From Rhizobium favelukesii (GTDB lineage Bacteria; Pseudomonadota; Alphaproteobacteria; Rhizobiales; Rhizobiaceae), in contig NZ_HG916855.1 in assembly GCF_000577275.2 (NCBI RefSeq), forward strand, positions 1,868,031-1,932,030: a DNA stretch of 64,000 nt. Direction: 5' to 3'. The notes under the pieces are model-generated. The model worked only from the letters and a program-made list of their open reading frames with translations, had not been told where the DNA came from and made no database searches. Numbering within the stretch: position 1 is the stretch's first letter; every line of letters starts with the position of its first letter. Of the stretch, positions 53,936-62,638 are shown piece after piece. The position numbers and the translations under genes were made by a program.

Positions 53936-55021
53936 CTATTCTCGCGTGTCCGGCAATGTGATTGCGTCCAGCGGTCGCAAGGCGGCGCCGACTGTGACAC
54001 CCCCCCAGGGAAGCGTCGCGCGTCTGACCTGTTGAATCCAGGGTGCAATGACAAGGTCGCGGATCTTGTCGTCACGCTCCCGCGACATGCGCTCGACCAC
54101 GGCATCCAGGACGTCCTCGGGCAAGGAGCCGCCGATGAGGATGGCACCGGGGGCTATAAAGCCCGAAACAGCAAGCACCGCCTCATGCAGATGACGGGCC
54201 GCGGTCGCGACCCAACGATCCCTGTCGGCCGGGCCTGAAGCGAGACAGCGTTCCAGGGATTTGAGCGTCGCCACCTCGTCGAGACTTGCCCCGTCGACGC
54301 CTGAGCGCATTTCGCCGATCTGTCCGGCGCGGCCATGGATGCCTCGGAAGACCCTGCCCCCAATCAGCAGACCGGCACGCACCGAGCAATCGATGAGGAT
54401 CATGACCAGCCCACCTTCCCGGTCGCCAGTCCCCAGCGCGCGCTCGGCTTCGATCGCGGCCTCCGTGTCATCCAAGAAGACAGGCTCTTGGCTCTGTCTC
54501 GTGAGGGCGCTTTTTATCTGATGGCGATCCATGAAGGGGCCAGGCGAGGTTGCGACACCGCAGCCCACCAGCGTGCCGAGACCGGCCGTTCGGCGGAAAT
54601 CGGCGGCCGTGGCGATGAGATCATCATGCGTCTCGAAAGATTGCCGGCGAACGATCTCGCCAGCAAAGTCCATCAGGATGATTTCGCCATCACGCTTGCC
54701 GATCCGCACGCCGAGAGAACAGGCGGCTTCGCCACGCAAGCCAAATTCCGCGGCTGTGTAATGCCCTGTGGTGGAGCGCTTGCGTTCGCTGACAAGGCCG
54801 GCAACCGCAAGGCGACGGACGATTCCGGTGATGGCAGGTTCGGTCAGGCCCAGTTCCTTGGAAAGCTCCCGACGCGTCAGTGGGCCGCGGCGCCGAAGGA
54901 GCCTAAGGGTCGTGCGGGAATTATGCTCGGCGATATCAACCGGACTGATTCCGGGTCGATCATCGTATCGGAGCCGCTGCCTGGCTACGCCTGAGATCGA
55001 ATGGCGCCGTGGTGTTTTCAA
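53936..55021 (-). CDS. ROK-family transcriptional regulator
   Basis: 361 aa. Helix-turn-helix LTRRELSKELGLTEPAITGI, then a degenerate ROK domain (CSLGVRIGKRDGEIILMDF, FLDDTEAAIEAERALG, GIHGRAGQIGEM, AILIGGSLPEDVL); zinc cysteines are absent. TTG at 55021 has GGGAAG 8 nt upstream; a further TTG at 55060 lacks one. It is convergent with the other ROK gene (22 bp apart) and divergent from the GAF-Fis regulator, so it may control either neighbour or itself. Confidence 0.83.
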   Translation of the reverse strand: MKTPRRHSISGVARQRLRYDDRPGISPVDIAEHNSRTTLRLLRRRGPLTRRELSKELGLTEPAITGIVRRLAVAGLVSERKRSTTGHYTAAEFGLRGEAACSLGVRIGKRDGEIILMDFAGEIVRRQSFETHDDLIATAADFRRTAGLGTLVGCGVATSPGPFMDRHQIKSALTRQSQEPVFLDDTEAAIEAERALGTGDREGGLVMILIDCSVRAGLLIGGRVFRGIHGRAGQIGEMRSGVDGASLDEVATLKSLERCLASGPADRDRWVATAARHLHEAVLAVSGFIAPGAILIGGSLPEDVLDAVVERMSRERDDKIRDLVIAPWIQQVRRATLPWGGVTVGAALRPLDAITLPDTRE

Positions 55022-55172
55022 GCAAGCAACTTCCCAAACAACTGCTGCAGTCGCGATCAATCACGCGCAACAGGTAAATCTATCCCCAATTTCCCCATCG
55101 CAGCAAGAACCGATGGCATCTGCTCGGGCACCAAATTGAGTTCGACGGCGCTCCGCGGGTCTCAGCGAGTGG

Positions 55173-55216
55173 GTGATGAGCCAAGTGTCGCAATATTGCG
55201 ACACTTGGCTCATCAC
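55173..55216. repeat. Perfect 44-bp palindrome upstream of the GAF-Fis regulator
   Basis: Bases 55173-55194 are followed with no spacer by their exact reverse complement 55195-55216. The centre is the dyad TGTCGCA-ATAT-TGCGACA (55186-55203), the same dyad type as at 56287. Further out, the arms read GTGATGAGCCAAG. It lies between the divergent ROK and GAF-Fis genes and is likely an operator; the extended arms are unusual. Confidence 0.9.
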
Positions 55217-55309
55217 AATGCTCGTCGCGGATGGCTCTACCGGCAGCGCGAGAATTGCCAAAGCCATGGCTTTGCGCCAAGGTGGCCCTACAATTGGTTG
55301 GAGGAGCCA

Positions 55310-56269
55310 ATGGGTGAACTCACTGCGCATGCAGAGCACGTCTATACGTGCACTCAACGGGATTCCGCTGTCGCAAACTCATCCATCGTTGCGTCCTGGC
55401 GGCGATGCATTGCCATGCATAGGCTTGCCCCGGAGCAGATACGGGTGTCACTTCGCCTTTCCGGCGAGGAGTTAAAGAGCGCTCGGCAAGCCTCCGAAAA
55501 CCTCATCGCTGACGCTTTGTCCGAACTTGATCGTCTATGTGCGACGGTGGGCAAGAGCGGCTGTTGCTTAATCTTGACCGACAGCAATGGCGTTGCGCTC
55601 GAACGCCGCGGTGTGGCAGGCGATGACAAGCATTTTCATGAATTGGGTCTCTGGACAGGTTCCGTCTGGACCGAAGCCAGCATTGGTACGAATGGCATCG
55701 GCACCGCCATCGCTGACGGGCGTTCTGTCACGATCCTGCGGGATCAACATTTCTTCTGCTCGAACATCACCTTGAGCTGCACAACGGCGCCAATCCGCGA
55801 CCACCGCGGCCAGCTGGCCGCCGCACTCGACATATCGACGTGTCGCGACGACGTGAACGAGGTCACACTCGGGATCCTTGGCCAGATGGCCCGTGACGCC
55901 GCCCTGCGCATTGAAATCAATCTGTTCAGAAGCGCCTTTGCCGGGGCCCGCTTCCTCATGGTGCCTGCCGCGAGCAATCCGACCGCAGCGCTCCTTGCTG
56001 TCGATCGACATGACCTCGTTCTCGGCGCTACCCGCGCCGCGCGTCTGGCCCTAAAGCTGGACGATAGCCGCATTGCGGCGGGCCTGCCTGCCGCCGATGC
56101 GCTTCAGGAGCAGAGCATTTCGGCAAACGAGGATCTCGTCGATGCAGAACGGGCAGCCTTGCTGCGTGCCCTTTCCCGCTCTAGTGGAAACGTCTCACAA
56201 GCTGCCGTTGCGCTCGGTATCAGCCGGGCAACGCTGCATAGGAAGATGAAGCGACTCAATCTACACTGA
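55310..56269 (+). CDS. GAF-Fis type regulator (AcoR-like, no AAA+ domain)
   Basis: A 319-aa regulator. The N-terminal part ([20 protein letters not shown], then a GAF sensor with [15 protein letters not shown] and [20 protein letters not shown]) matches AcoR. The C-terminal Fis helix-turn-helix ([20 protein letters not shown]) binds DNA. The sigma-54 activating AAA+ domain that lies between them in AcoR is missing, so it should act as an ordinary activator or repressor. GGAGGAG before ATG 55310. It sits upstream of an aldehyde dehydrogenase and DUF779, and both promoter regions hold the same dyad, so it likely regulates both. Confidence 0.87.
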   Translation: MGELTAHAEHVYTCTQRDSAVANSSIVASWRRCIAMHRLAPEQIRVSLRLSGEELKSARQASENLIADALSELDRLCATVGKSGCCLILTDSNGVALERRGVAGDDKHFHELGLWTGSVWTEASIGTNGIGTAIADGRSVTILRDQHFFCSNITLSCTTAPIRDHRGQLAAALDISTCRDDVNEVTLGILGQMARDAALRIEINLFRSAFAGARFLMVPAASNPTAALLAVDRHDLVLGATRAARLALKLDDSRIAAGLPAADALQEQSISANEDLVDAERAALLRALSRSSGNVSQAAVALGISRATLHRKMKRLNLH

Positions 56270-56286
56270 CTGCCTTGACGCCTCTT

Positions 56287-56304
56287 TGTCGCAGAGTTGC
56301 GACA
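56287..56304. promoter_or_regulatory. Dyad operator upstream of the aldehyde dehydrogenase
   Basis: TGTCGCA-GAGT-TGCGACA, perfect 7-bp arms with a 4-bp spacer, 109 bp upstream of the dehydrogenase start. It matches the core of the palindrome at 55173. This is the form of site used by AcoR-like proteins; binding by the GAF-Fis protein is inferred. Confidence 0.75.
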
Positions 56305-56412
56305 GTGTGCGCTGCGGTACTCTTAAGGGCAGCTTTCTGCCGCTGCAAAACGCGCGCAGATTTCCTCTCACCGGTTCGCTCCCGAACCCGGACCTTTTCA
56401 AGGGAGGATCAC

Positions 56413-57921
56413 ATGCTGCATCAGAAAATCATCAAGACGCCATTCAAGACGAAATACGGCAACTTCATCGGCGGAGAATGGCGCGAGCCGATCGAGGGGC
56501 GTTACTTCGACAACATCACGCCCGTTACCGGCGGCAAGCTGTGCGAGGTGGCACGCTCCAGTGAACTGGATATCAATGCCGCACTCGACGCTGCACACGC
56601 TGCCAGGGAGAAATGGGGCAGGACTTCGGTTGCCGGACGGGCCAACATTCTTATGAGGATTGCTCAGCGCATGGAGGATAAGCTTGAACTCCTGGCGCAA
56701 GCCGAAACATGGGACAATGGCAAGCCGATACGCGAGACGATGGCCGCCGACATCCCGTTGGCGATCGACCACTTCCGATACTTCGCCTCCTGCATTCGTG
56801 CCCAGGAAGGTTCGATCGGAGAGATCGACCACGACACGGTTGCCTATCATTTCCATGAGCCGCTCGGTGTCGTCGGCCAGATCATTCCCTGGAACTTCCC
56901 GATCCTGATGGCTGCCTGGAAGCTCGCTCCGGCGCTCGCCGCAGGCAACTGCGTCGTCATCAAGCCCGCCGAGCAAACGCCGGCCTCGCTTCTCGTCTGG
57001 GCAGAACTCGTCGGTGATCTGCTGCCGCCTGGCGTCCTCAATATTGTCAACGGCTTTGGCCTTGAAGCAGGCAAACCGCTCGCCTCCAGCCCGCGCATCG
57101 CCAAGATCGCCTTTACCGGTGAGACGACGACCGGCCGCCTGATCATGCAATACGCCAGCCAGAACCTCATTCCGGTGACCCTCGAGCTCGGTGGCAAATC
57201 GCCAAACATCTTCTTTGCCGACGTCATGGCGCAAGACGACGACTTCCTCGACAAGTCGCTGGAAGGTTTTGCAATGTTCGCGCTGAACCAGGGCGAGGTG
57301 TGCACGTGCCCCAGCCGCGCGCTCATCCAGGAATCGATCTACGATCGCTTTATGGAAAAGGCCGTCAGGCGCGTCGAAGCCATCAAGCAGGGAAACCCCC
57401 TCGACACGGCGACGATGATCGGTGCCCAGGCTTCCAGCGAACAGTTGGAAAAGATCCTCGCTTATCTCGACATTGGCAAGCAGGAAGGTGCTGCCGTGCT
57501 GACCGGCGGCTCGCGCAGCGATCTCGGCGGCGACCTCGCCAGCGGCTATTACGTCAAGCCGACGATCTTCAAAGGACACAACAAGATGCGCGTCTTCCAG
57601 GAGGAAATCTTCGGACCCGTCGTGGCCGTAACCACCTTCAAGGAAGAAAAGGAAGCCCTCGAAATCGCCAACGACACGCTGTACGGCCTCGGCGCCGGCG
57701 TCTGGAGCCGCGACGCCAACCGTTGCTACCGCTTCGGCCGTGAGATTCAGGCCGGTCGGGTATGGACGAATTGCTACCACGCTTATCCGGCGCATGCCGC
57801 TTTTGGCGGCTATAAGCAGTCGGGCATCGGTCGCGAAACCCACAAGATGATGCTCGACCATTATCAGCAGACGAAAAACATGCTCGTGAGCTACAGCCCG
57901 AAGGCCCTCGGTTTCTTCTGA
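56413..57921 (+). CDS. Aldehyde dehydrogenase (ExaC/AldB-like)
   Basis: A 502-aa NAD-dependent aldehyde dehydrogenase that turns acetaldehyde or similar aldehydes into acids. Catalytic residues: Glu in [10 protein letters not shown] and Cys in [13 protein letters not shown]; the NAD region has [20 protein letters not shown] and [10 protein letters not shown]-terminal [20 protein letters not shown] and late [17 protein letters not shown] are typical of the group linked with alcohol use and acetoin/ethanol regulators. ATG at 56413 follows GGGAGG. It is followed by DUF779, its usual partner, and preceded by its presumed GAF-Fis regulator. Confidence 0.93.
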   Translation: MLHQKIIKTPFKTKYGNFIGGEWREPIEGRYFDNITPVTGGKLCEVARSSELDINAALDAAHAAREKWGRTSVAGRANILMRIAQRMEDKLELLAQAETWDNGKPIRETMAADIPLAIDHFRYFASCIRAQEGSIGEIDHDTVAYHFHEPLGVVGQIIPWNFPILMAAWKLAPALAAGNCVVIKPAEQTPASLLVWAELVGDLLPPGVLNIVNGFGLEAGKPLASSPRIAKIAFTGETTTGRLIMQYASQNLIPVTLELGGKSPNIFFADVMAQDDDFLDKSLEGFAMFALNQGEVCTCPSRALIQESIYDRFMEKAVRRVEAIKQGNPLDTATMIGAQASSEQLEKILAYLDIGKQEGAAVLTGGSRSDLGGDLASGYYVKPTIFKGHNKMRVFQEEIFGPVVAVTTFKEEKEALEIANDTLYGLGAGVWSRDANRCYRFGREIQAGRVWTNCYHAYPAHAAFGGYKQSGIGRETHKMMLDHYQQTKNMLVSYSPKALGFF

Positions 57922-57976
57922 GAGGTCTGTTTGCCGGCTCGCTCTCATGACAGGGCGAGCCGCTTTCAGGAGAGAG

Positions 57977-58336
57977 ATGATGAAAGCGACGATCAATGAC
58001 CAGCCACGCGTCACAGCGACAGACAGTGCGATCGCGTTGATTGAGGAGATCAGGCGAGATCATCCCGATATCCTCTTTCATCAATCGGGGGGCTGTTGCG
58101 ACGGTTCGTCGCCGATGTGCTATCCGGCGGGGGACTTCGTTGTCGCAGATCACGACGTCAAGCTCGGGGAGATCGCAGGCGTCCCTGTCTATATCAGCGC
58201 CACACAGTTCGAGGCCTGGAAGCACACGCAACTGATCATCGACGTCGTGCCCGGTCGTGGCGGCATGTTCTCGCTCGACAACGGCCGAGAGAAGCGCTTC
58301 CTGACCCGATCCCGTCTGTTTGCGGCCGCGACCTGA
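57977..58336 (+). CDS. DUF779 protein
   Basis: A 119-aa protein with the family motif FHQSGGCCDGSSPMCYP and HTQLIIDVVPGRGGMFSLDN. The cysteine cluster suggests metal or redox chemistry. DUF779 genes are found almost always after ExaC/AldB-type aldehyde dehydrogenases; a role in maturation or in aldehyde detoxification is inferred. ATG 57977 or 57980 after CAGGAGAG. A strong terminator follows about 170 bp later. Confidence 0.9.
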   Translation: MMKATINDQPRVTATDSAIALIEEIRRDHPDILFHQSGGCCDGSSPMCYPAGDFVVADHDVKLGEIAGVPVYISATQFEAWKHTQLIIDVVPGRGGMFSLDNGREKRFLTRSRLFAAAT

Positions 58337-58507
58337 CGAGCGATCAGATCTACCCACTGCCAAGCAGGCCGACCGAGCGGCGATGCAAAAAAGTCGTCCT
58401 TACCGACTTGATCGTTGGCAAGAACGGTGCCATCTAACGCACATCACCTGTATCGATAGCCTGCTGGCGTGCCCTCCGGGACATGTCGCGTTCGCTGTCC
58501 GGGAAAG

Positions 58508-58549
58508 AAAAGACGCTCCCCGAAAGGGTTGAGCGTCTTTTTCTTTTTG
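58508..58549 (+). terminator. Strong Rho-independent terminator
   Basis: An 11-bp stem AAAAGACGCTC/GAGCGTCTTTT (58508-58518, 58531-58541) with an inner CCC-GAAA-GGG, followed by TTTTCTTTTTG-type T-runs. Confidence 0.92.
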
Positions 58550-58607
58550 ACATCTGCTATGGCTCGCCCGAAACAGCGTATGATGCGGCACGAGGGAGAA
58601 ACAGCAG

Positions 58608-58754
58608 ATGAACGATAATGTCATTCAATTCCGGCGTCCGAAGCCCCCGCGGCCGCCTCGACCAGGTCTTCGCAAGCTCGCGATTGCGGCAGCCATTCTT
58701 GCACTGTTCGTCGCGGCATGGGGTTATTTTACCCTGTTCAGGACGCCGATCTGA
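58608..58754 (+). CDS. 48-aa single-pass membrane protein
   Basis: Begins MNDNVIQFRRPKPPRPPRPG, then a hydrophobic segment (LAIAAAILALFVAAWGYFTL) and the tail FRTPI. ATG at 58608 has GAGGGAGAAACAG upstream. The Arg/Pro-rich N-terminus is cytosolic by the positive-inside rule. Similar short proteins with NVIQFRRP starts occur in rhizobia; function unknown. Confidence 0.65.
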   Translation: MNDNVIQFRRPKPPRPPRPGLRKLAIAAAILALFVAAWGYFTLFRTPI

Positions 58755-58984
58755 TATCGGTTCCTTCGGTGCACCGGTTTGCGACTGAGGGCAGTAGGGC
58801 ACGAGAGCTCCCTGACTGACAAGCGACGAGTGCTCTGGCTTCGCTTTCCCATTCCGCCATTTCATATGAGATAAACCGCGCTACTGTCTGAAGAGAATGG
58901 TGCGCAAAGCCAAGGCTGGCTGCACGGTTTCGACGGAAGCGTCAGATCATGAGAAACGCACGTATCGCGAAACGAGAGATTCCG

Positions 58985-59452
58985 ATGAAAGTGCCCGAAA
59001 TCGACAATGTAGACCGAAAGATTCTCCGATTACTCCAAAGCGAGGGGGATCTCAGCCATGCCGCGCTTGCCGAGCGGGTCGGGGCGTCGAGCGCGTCTTG
59101 CTGGCGCCGCATCAAGGCGCTGGAGGCGGCCGGCATGCTTGGGCCGACGGTCCGCCTCGTGCGCCCTGAGGCGGTCGGTCGCGGTCTGACCGTATTTTGC
59201 CAGGTGCGAATGAAGACGCACGACCCGGTCGCCAGAGGTGATTTCGAACGTTTCGTGGAAAGTCACGAGGAGGTACTCGAGTGCTATTCGATGTCTGGTG
59301 ATTGGGACTATCTACTGCGTGTGGCCGTCACAGACGTCGAGGACTACGAGCGGCTACTCATGCAAGGGATACTGACACACCACGCCGTGGCGACATCGTC
59401 GTCGCATTTCGCCTTGAAGCGCGTAAAATACTCGACTTCGGTGCCGGTCTGA
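58985..59452 (+). CDS. Lrp/AsnC-family transcriptional regulator
   Basis: A 155-aa regulator with the helix-turn-helix DLSHAALAERVGASSASCWR and an RAM ligand-binding domain (VFCQVRMKTHDPVARGDFER, YSMSGDWDYLLRVAVTDVED). Normal length. ATG 58985 fits MKVPEIDNVDRKILRLLQ. It stands alone; the amino acid sensed is unknown. Confidence 0.9.
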   Translation: MKVPEIDNVDRKILRLLQSEGDLSHAALAERVGASSASCWRRIKALEAAGMLGPTVRLVRPEAVGRGLTVFCQVRMKTHDPVARGDFERFVESHEEVLECYSMSGDWDYLLRVAVTDVEDYERLLMQGILTHHAVATSSSHFALKRVKYSTSVPV

Positions 59453-59720
59453 GCACGTCGCTTCTCAAGCACTTTGGCGAAATCCTCGGACCTTGGTCCA
59501 AAGGCTGGCTGGACGAACGTCCTGCGGCTATCAAGGAAAGGTCTGAAAGCAGCGATTGCGAATTGACGGTCTGGTGGACACGTGAGCAAATTCGAGAAGG
59601 TGGCGCGGCAGTTCCATATGCTACGCCGGGTGGTTTTTCTATGTGCATTCCAGCGTCGGACAAATCGGGTAGCGATGATTGCCCAGATCACGATCGGGAA
59701 GGACCGTGGAATTCAGAGGA

Positions 59721-60257
59721 ATGATGATGCCCGCACGTCGAAGGTTCGTTGCGACCCTGTGCCGTATGTCACTTGGTCTGTTGCTGGCAGCGATGCCCTA
59801 CAAGGTCGTGGTCTCTGGCACTTCGCTGACGCTCAAGCTCCAGACCGCTGAGGCCGACAAGGGCGGCAACGGCAATGGTGGCGGCAACGGCAATGGTGGC
59901 GGCAACGGTGGCGGCAACGGCAATGGAAATAGCGGTGGCAATGGCAATAGCGGCGGCAGCGGCAATGGCAATAGCGGCGGCAGCGGCAATGGCAATAGCG
60001 GGGGAAACGGCAATAGCGGTGGTAACGGCAATGGAAACAGCGGCGGCAGTTCCAACCGCGGCACCACCACGGGAAATGGCTCGAGGGCTTATGTCGGTGA
60101 TACGGACAGCTCGGCAATAGAGGTTCGCCACGGCGACGGCATGAGTGAAGCCATCAGGAAAGGCCGCTACATCATGAGAGACGCGAGGGGGCGCACGATC
60201 GTCAATCGGCGCGCGACCTCTGCAGATGAAGTCCGCCTCGAATCCTTCATTCATTGA
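59721..60257 (+). CDS. Exported Gly/Asn-repeat protein
   Basis: A 178-aa protein. Residues 1-40 hold a signal-like hydrophobic stretch (SLGLLLAAMPYKVVV), 45-110 are Gly-Asn-Gly and Asn-Ser-Gly repeats, and the C-terminal 60 residues form a small compact part (SSAIEVRHGDGMSEAIRKGR and TIVNRRATSADEVRL). ATG 59721 is followed by two more ATGs, 59724 and 59727; AGAGGA is upstream. It is convergent with the response regulator, overlapping it by 7 bp, and a second such protein lies beyond the kinase. Possibly a periplasmic or surface protein. No family name is assigned. Confidence 0.75.
   Translation: MMMPARRRFVATLCRMSLGLLLAAMPYKVVVSGTSLTLKLQTAEADKGGNGNGGGNGNGGGNGGGNGNGNSGGNGNSGGSGNGNSGGSGNGNSGGNGNSGGNGNGNSGGSSNRGTTTGNGSRAYVGDTDSSAIEVRHGDGMSEAIRKGRYIMRDARGRTIVNRRATSADEVRLESFIH
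59862..60048 (+). repeat. Tandem GGC-AAY-rich coding repeat
   Basis: Short imperfect units of the kind GGCAATGGCAATAGCGGC repeat about ten times inside the gene at 59721 and encode Gly/Asn/Ser. Slippage could change the repeat number. Confidence 0.85.
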
Positions 60258-60904
60258 TTGTCGCGCCCATCGATGGCATCGCGAAGCGCAATTGCCGCTT
60301 CCGTTCGGTTGGCGACACCGAGCTTCGCCATGATCTGCGTCATGTGATGCTTGATCGTCTTTTCGTGAAGATCGAGCTTCCTGGCGACATGCTTGTTGCT
60401 CATGCCGGATGCGACGAGCTGCAGGACCTGTTGTTCACGCGTGGTCAGTGCGGCAATGGCGGAAAATTTCTTCGGAGCAGGCGAAGAACGACTGGAAAGC
60501 AGCCGTGCTGACAGCGTCGGGGCGACATAGCTCTCGCCTGCAGCCACGCTCCGGATGATTTCGGCAAGTGCCCTGGAGCCGACGCCTTTCAACACATACC
60601 CCTTTGCTCCGCTGTTCAATGCGGCCGTGACATCGTCGCTGGACTCAGAAACGGTGAGCATGACAATCTTCTGTGACGGTTCGGTTTCGAGGATCGGAGC
60701 GATTGCGTTCAAGCCGCCGCCAGGCATGGAAATGTCCATAAGCAGCACGTCCGGCTGCAGATTCTGCGCCACTTTTATCGCATCATCCTTCGTGCTTCCC
60801 TCCGCGACGATTTCAAATCCGTCGATCTCCGACAGGCTTCGGGTTACCCCCTCCCTGAACAACGGGTGGTCATCGATCACTGCGACGCGAATTCGCGCTG
60901 TCAT
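60251..60904 (-). CDS. NarL/LuxR-type response regulator
   Basis: A 217-aa two-component regulator. The receiver has D11-D12, the phospho-acceptor Asp57 (LLMDISMPGGG), and Lys in GYVLKGV. The C-terminal LuxR helix-turn-helix is LTTREQQVLQLVASGMSNKH followed by VARKLDLHEKTIKHH. The ATG at 60904 overlaps the kinase stop by 4 bp, so it is the second gene of the pair. Confidence 0.93.
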   Translation of the reverse strand: MTARIRVAVIDDHPLFREGVTRSLSEIDGFEIVAEGSTKDDAIKVAQNLQPDVLLMDISMPGGGLNAIAPILETEPSQKIVMLTVSESSDDVTAALNSGAKGYVLKGVGSRALAEIIRSVAAGESYVAPTLSARLLSSRSSPAPKKFSAIAALTTREQQVLQLVASGMSNKHVARKLDLHEKTIKHHMTQIMAKLGVANRTEAAIALRDAIDGRDNQ

Positions 60905-62403
60905 GTTTGTGGGATCTCCTCGCTACTGAGCGACATGCTGACAAGGGTACCTTGGGCGGACGATTGCAGCTGGAAGGTGCCGCCAAGGCTTTCAATCCGC
61001 TCTCTGAGACCGGCAAGGCCAAGGCTGGTGGGGCCCACGGCATTGGGATCGAACCCGGATCCACCGTCTGAAACCTCGATACTGATGCGGTCACCCTCCA
61101 AGCGTTGCACCACGCGTTGTTCTACACCGCCGCCGTGACGATAGCTGTTATTCAGCCCTTCCTGCACGAAACGGTATATACAGATCTTTGCCGAGGGCGA
61201 AAGGTGCTCGGGCACGTTAGCCATCTTCAATTGAACGCGTGATCCGGTTCGTTGCTCATGCGCACGAACGCTGCGCTCCAATATCTCTGGCAGGCTCGCG
61301 GCCTCGATCTGCGGCAACACAAGCCCGCTGCAGATCGTCCTGATCTCATTCATGGCCTCGTCGAGGCTTGCCTTGATGGCTGCGATTTCACGCTCGCGCA
61401 GTGATGCAGGTGTGGCCGGATCGACCAGCGCATCGCTGTCCAGTCGCAACGAGGCGAATGCGACGAGTTGTGCCGGCCCGTCGTGAAGATCGGCGCCAAT
61501 GCGTCGCAAATGGCTCTCGTTAAGCGCCGTGGCGCGCTGAGACGCGCGGTGGACCCGCGCTCGCAACGTCTGGTTCTGCGACAGGAGCGCCGAAAGCTCG
61601 TCAATGCGGCGCCTCAGTGCCTGCCGCTGATCTTCGATGGTCCTGCTTCCTCTCAAAATGAGGGCCGACAACACGATAAAAAACGCAAGCGTGAAGGCCG
61701 CGACCGCCATCCAGCTGTGCAAGCGCGCCTGATTGAGACTCCGCTGGAAATCGTTGGCTATTTCATAGAATTCGGAGACGGCGACGACCTGCCCTGACCA
61801 TGGTTGCAGAACGGGATTGTAGATCTCAAGCAAAGGCTTGCCACTTTCCCGCTCGCCTTCGTCCTCCCCGTCGTCCAGGCGATTGAACTGCGCGACCATC
61901 TTGCCGGAGAAAGCCGTCTTGAGGTCGTCGCTCAATTTGAAGCGCTTGCCTTGCATGCGCTTGTCGTTCGAATAAAGAACGGTGCCATCTGCGCGCCACA
62001 GCCTGAACGACTTCAGGCGGTTTCCAAGCGCGCCCTGCTCGAGGGTCTCGTCGAGCGCGCGAGAGACCGTATCATCGAGCTCCTCTGCCGTGAGCATGTC
62101 AGGCAGCAACGGTGCGATCACGCTGTCGACGTAAAGGGCAGTCGACGCCGCTGAATTTCGGGTCACCGCCTCTTCGATCAGGCTGCTTACGAATGCGCCG
62201 ACCAACACCATCGCGACCAGCGACACAGCGCCTCCCGTAAGTAGGAACTGCCTGGCCAGCGATTGTGAATTCCATCGTTTTATGAGTTCATGGGGCCGCA
62301 CAAGATGTCTCGGGATCGGCCGCCCAGAGTTGCGGCGGCACGTCAGTTCATCGAACCGCAGAATTACCTCGTTCCGATAATGGGTCAAACAATATCGCGT
62401 CAC
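60901..62403 (-). CDS. Membrane sensor histidine kinase (NarX/HisKA_3 type)
   Basis: About 500 aa. Two membrane segments (GGAVSLVAMVLVGAFVSSL and SWMAVAAFTLAFFIVLSAL) enclose a periplasmic domain of about 145 residues. The dimerisation block has the phospho-acceptor His307 in RRIGADLHDGPAQLVAFASL; the ATPase has GLNNSYRHGGG, SDGGSGFDP and LGLAGLRERIESLGG. The GTG at 62403 is weakly supported; a GTG at 62301, giving 466 aa and starting close before the first membrane segment, is a good alternative. The kinase-regulator pair is bracketed by two exported Gly/Asn-repeat proteins. Confidence 0.9.
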   Translation of the reverse strand: MTRYCLTHYRNEVILRFDELTCRRNSGRPIPRHLVRPHELIKRWNSQSLARQFLLTGGAVSLVAMVLVGAFVSSLIEEAVTRNSAASTALYVDSVIAPLLPDMLTAEELDDTVSRALDETLEQGALGNRLKSFRLWRADGTVLYSNDKRMQGKRFKLSDDLKTAFSGKMVAQFNRLDDGEDEGERESGKPLLEIYNPVLQPWSGQVVAVSEFYEIANDFQRSLNQARLHSWMAVAAFTLAFFIVLSALILRGSRTIEDQRQALRRRIDELSALLSQNQTLRARVHRASQRATALNESHLRRIGADLHDGPAQLVAFASLRLDSDALVDPATPASLREREIAAIKASLDEAMNEIRTICSGLVLPQIEAASLPEILERSVRAHEQRTGSRVQLKMANVPEHLSPSAKICIYRFVQEGLNNSYRHGGGVEQRVVQRLEGDRISIEVSDGGSGFDPNAVGPTSLGLAGLRERIESLGGTFQLQSSAQGTLVSMSLSSEEIPQT

Positions 62404-62425
62404 AGGGACGGGAATTTGGACCTTT

Positions 62426-62478
62426 GGTCTGTGACAGGTCAGACCTAGGTCCTAACTGGAGGAGCAATGGTCTGACCT
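62426..62478. promoter_or_regulatory. Cluster of GGTCTG-type inverted repeats between kinase and repeat-protein genes
   Basis: GGTCTG (62426-62431) pairs with CAGACC (62440-62445), and AGGTCAGACC (62436-62445) is an exact inverse of GGTCTGACCT (62469-62478). Three half-sites within 53 bp suit a LuxR-type response regulator acting on the divergent genes. Binding is inferred. Confidence 0.5.
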
Positions 62479-62638
62479 GCGTGGAACTGGCGCCCGACGC
62501 AGGCTATCGTCGATGTGAATTGGAACGCGGTGTGTCCGCGCCAGGCCGGAAAGCTGGCTTCAAGCCCGCCGCTTGCAACCATGCTTTCCGGCCATACGAA
62601 CAATGTACTGCAAAGCAGTATTAAATCCGGAGGTTGAT

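Noticed and set aside
56325..56342. Possible sigma-54 promoter (GG-N10-GC) before the aldehyde dehydrogenase
   Set aside because: Only the GG/GC spacing fits; the rest of the consensus does not, and the presumed regulator lacks the AAA+ domain needed for sigma-54.
56398..58014. Open frame of 538 codons on the minus strand
   Set aside because: Antisense to the aldehyde dehydrogenase, whose catalytic motifs are complete; no motif in the antisense frame.
59862..60048. Short repeats as a CRISPR array
   Set aside because: Units are 6-18 bp, in frame and encode Gly/Asn; there are no spacers and no cas genes.
62424..62624. 66-codon open frame upstream of the repeat-protein gene
   Set aside because: Composition is unlike a protein, no ribosome site, and it covers the inverted-repeat control region.
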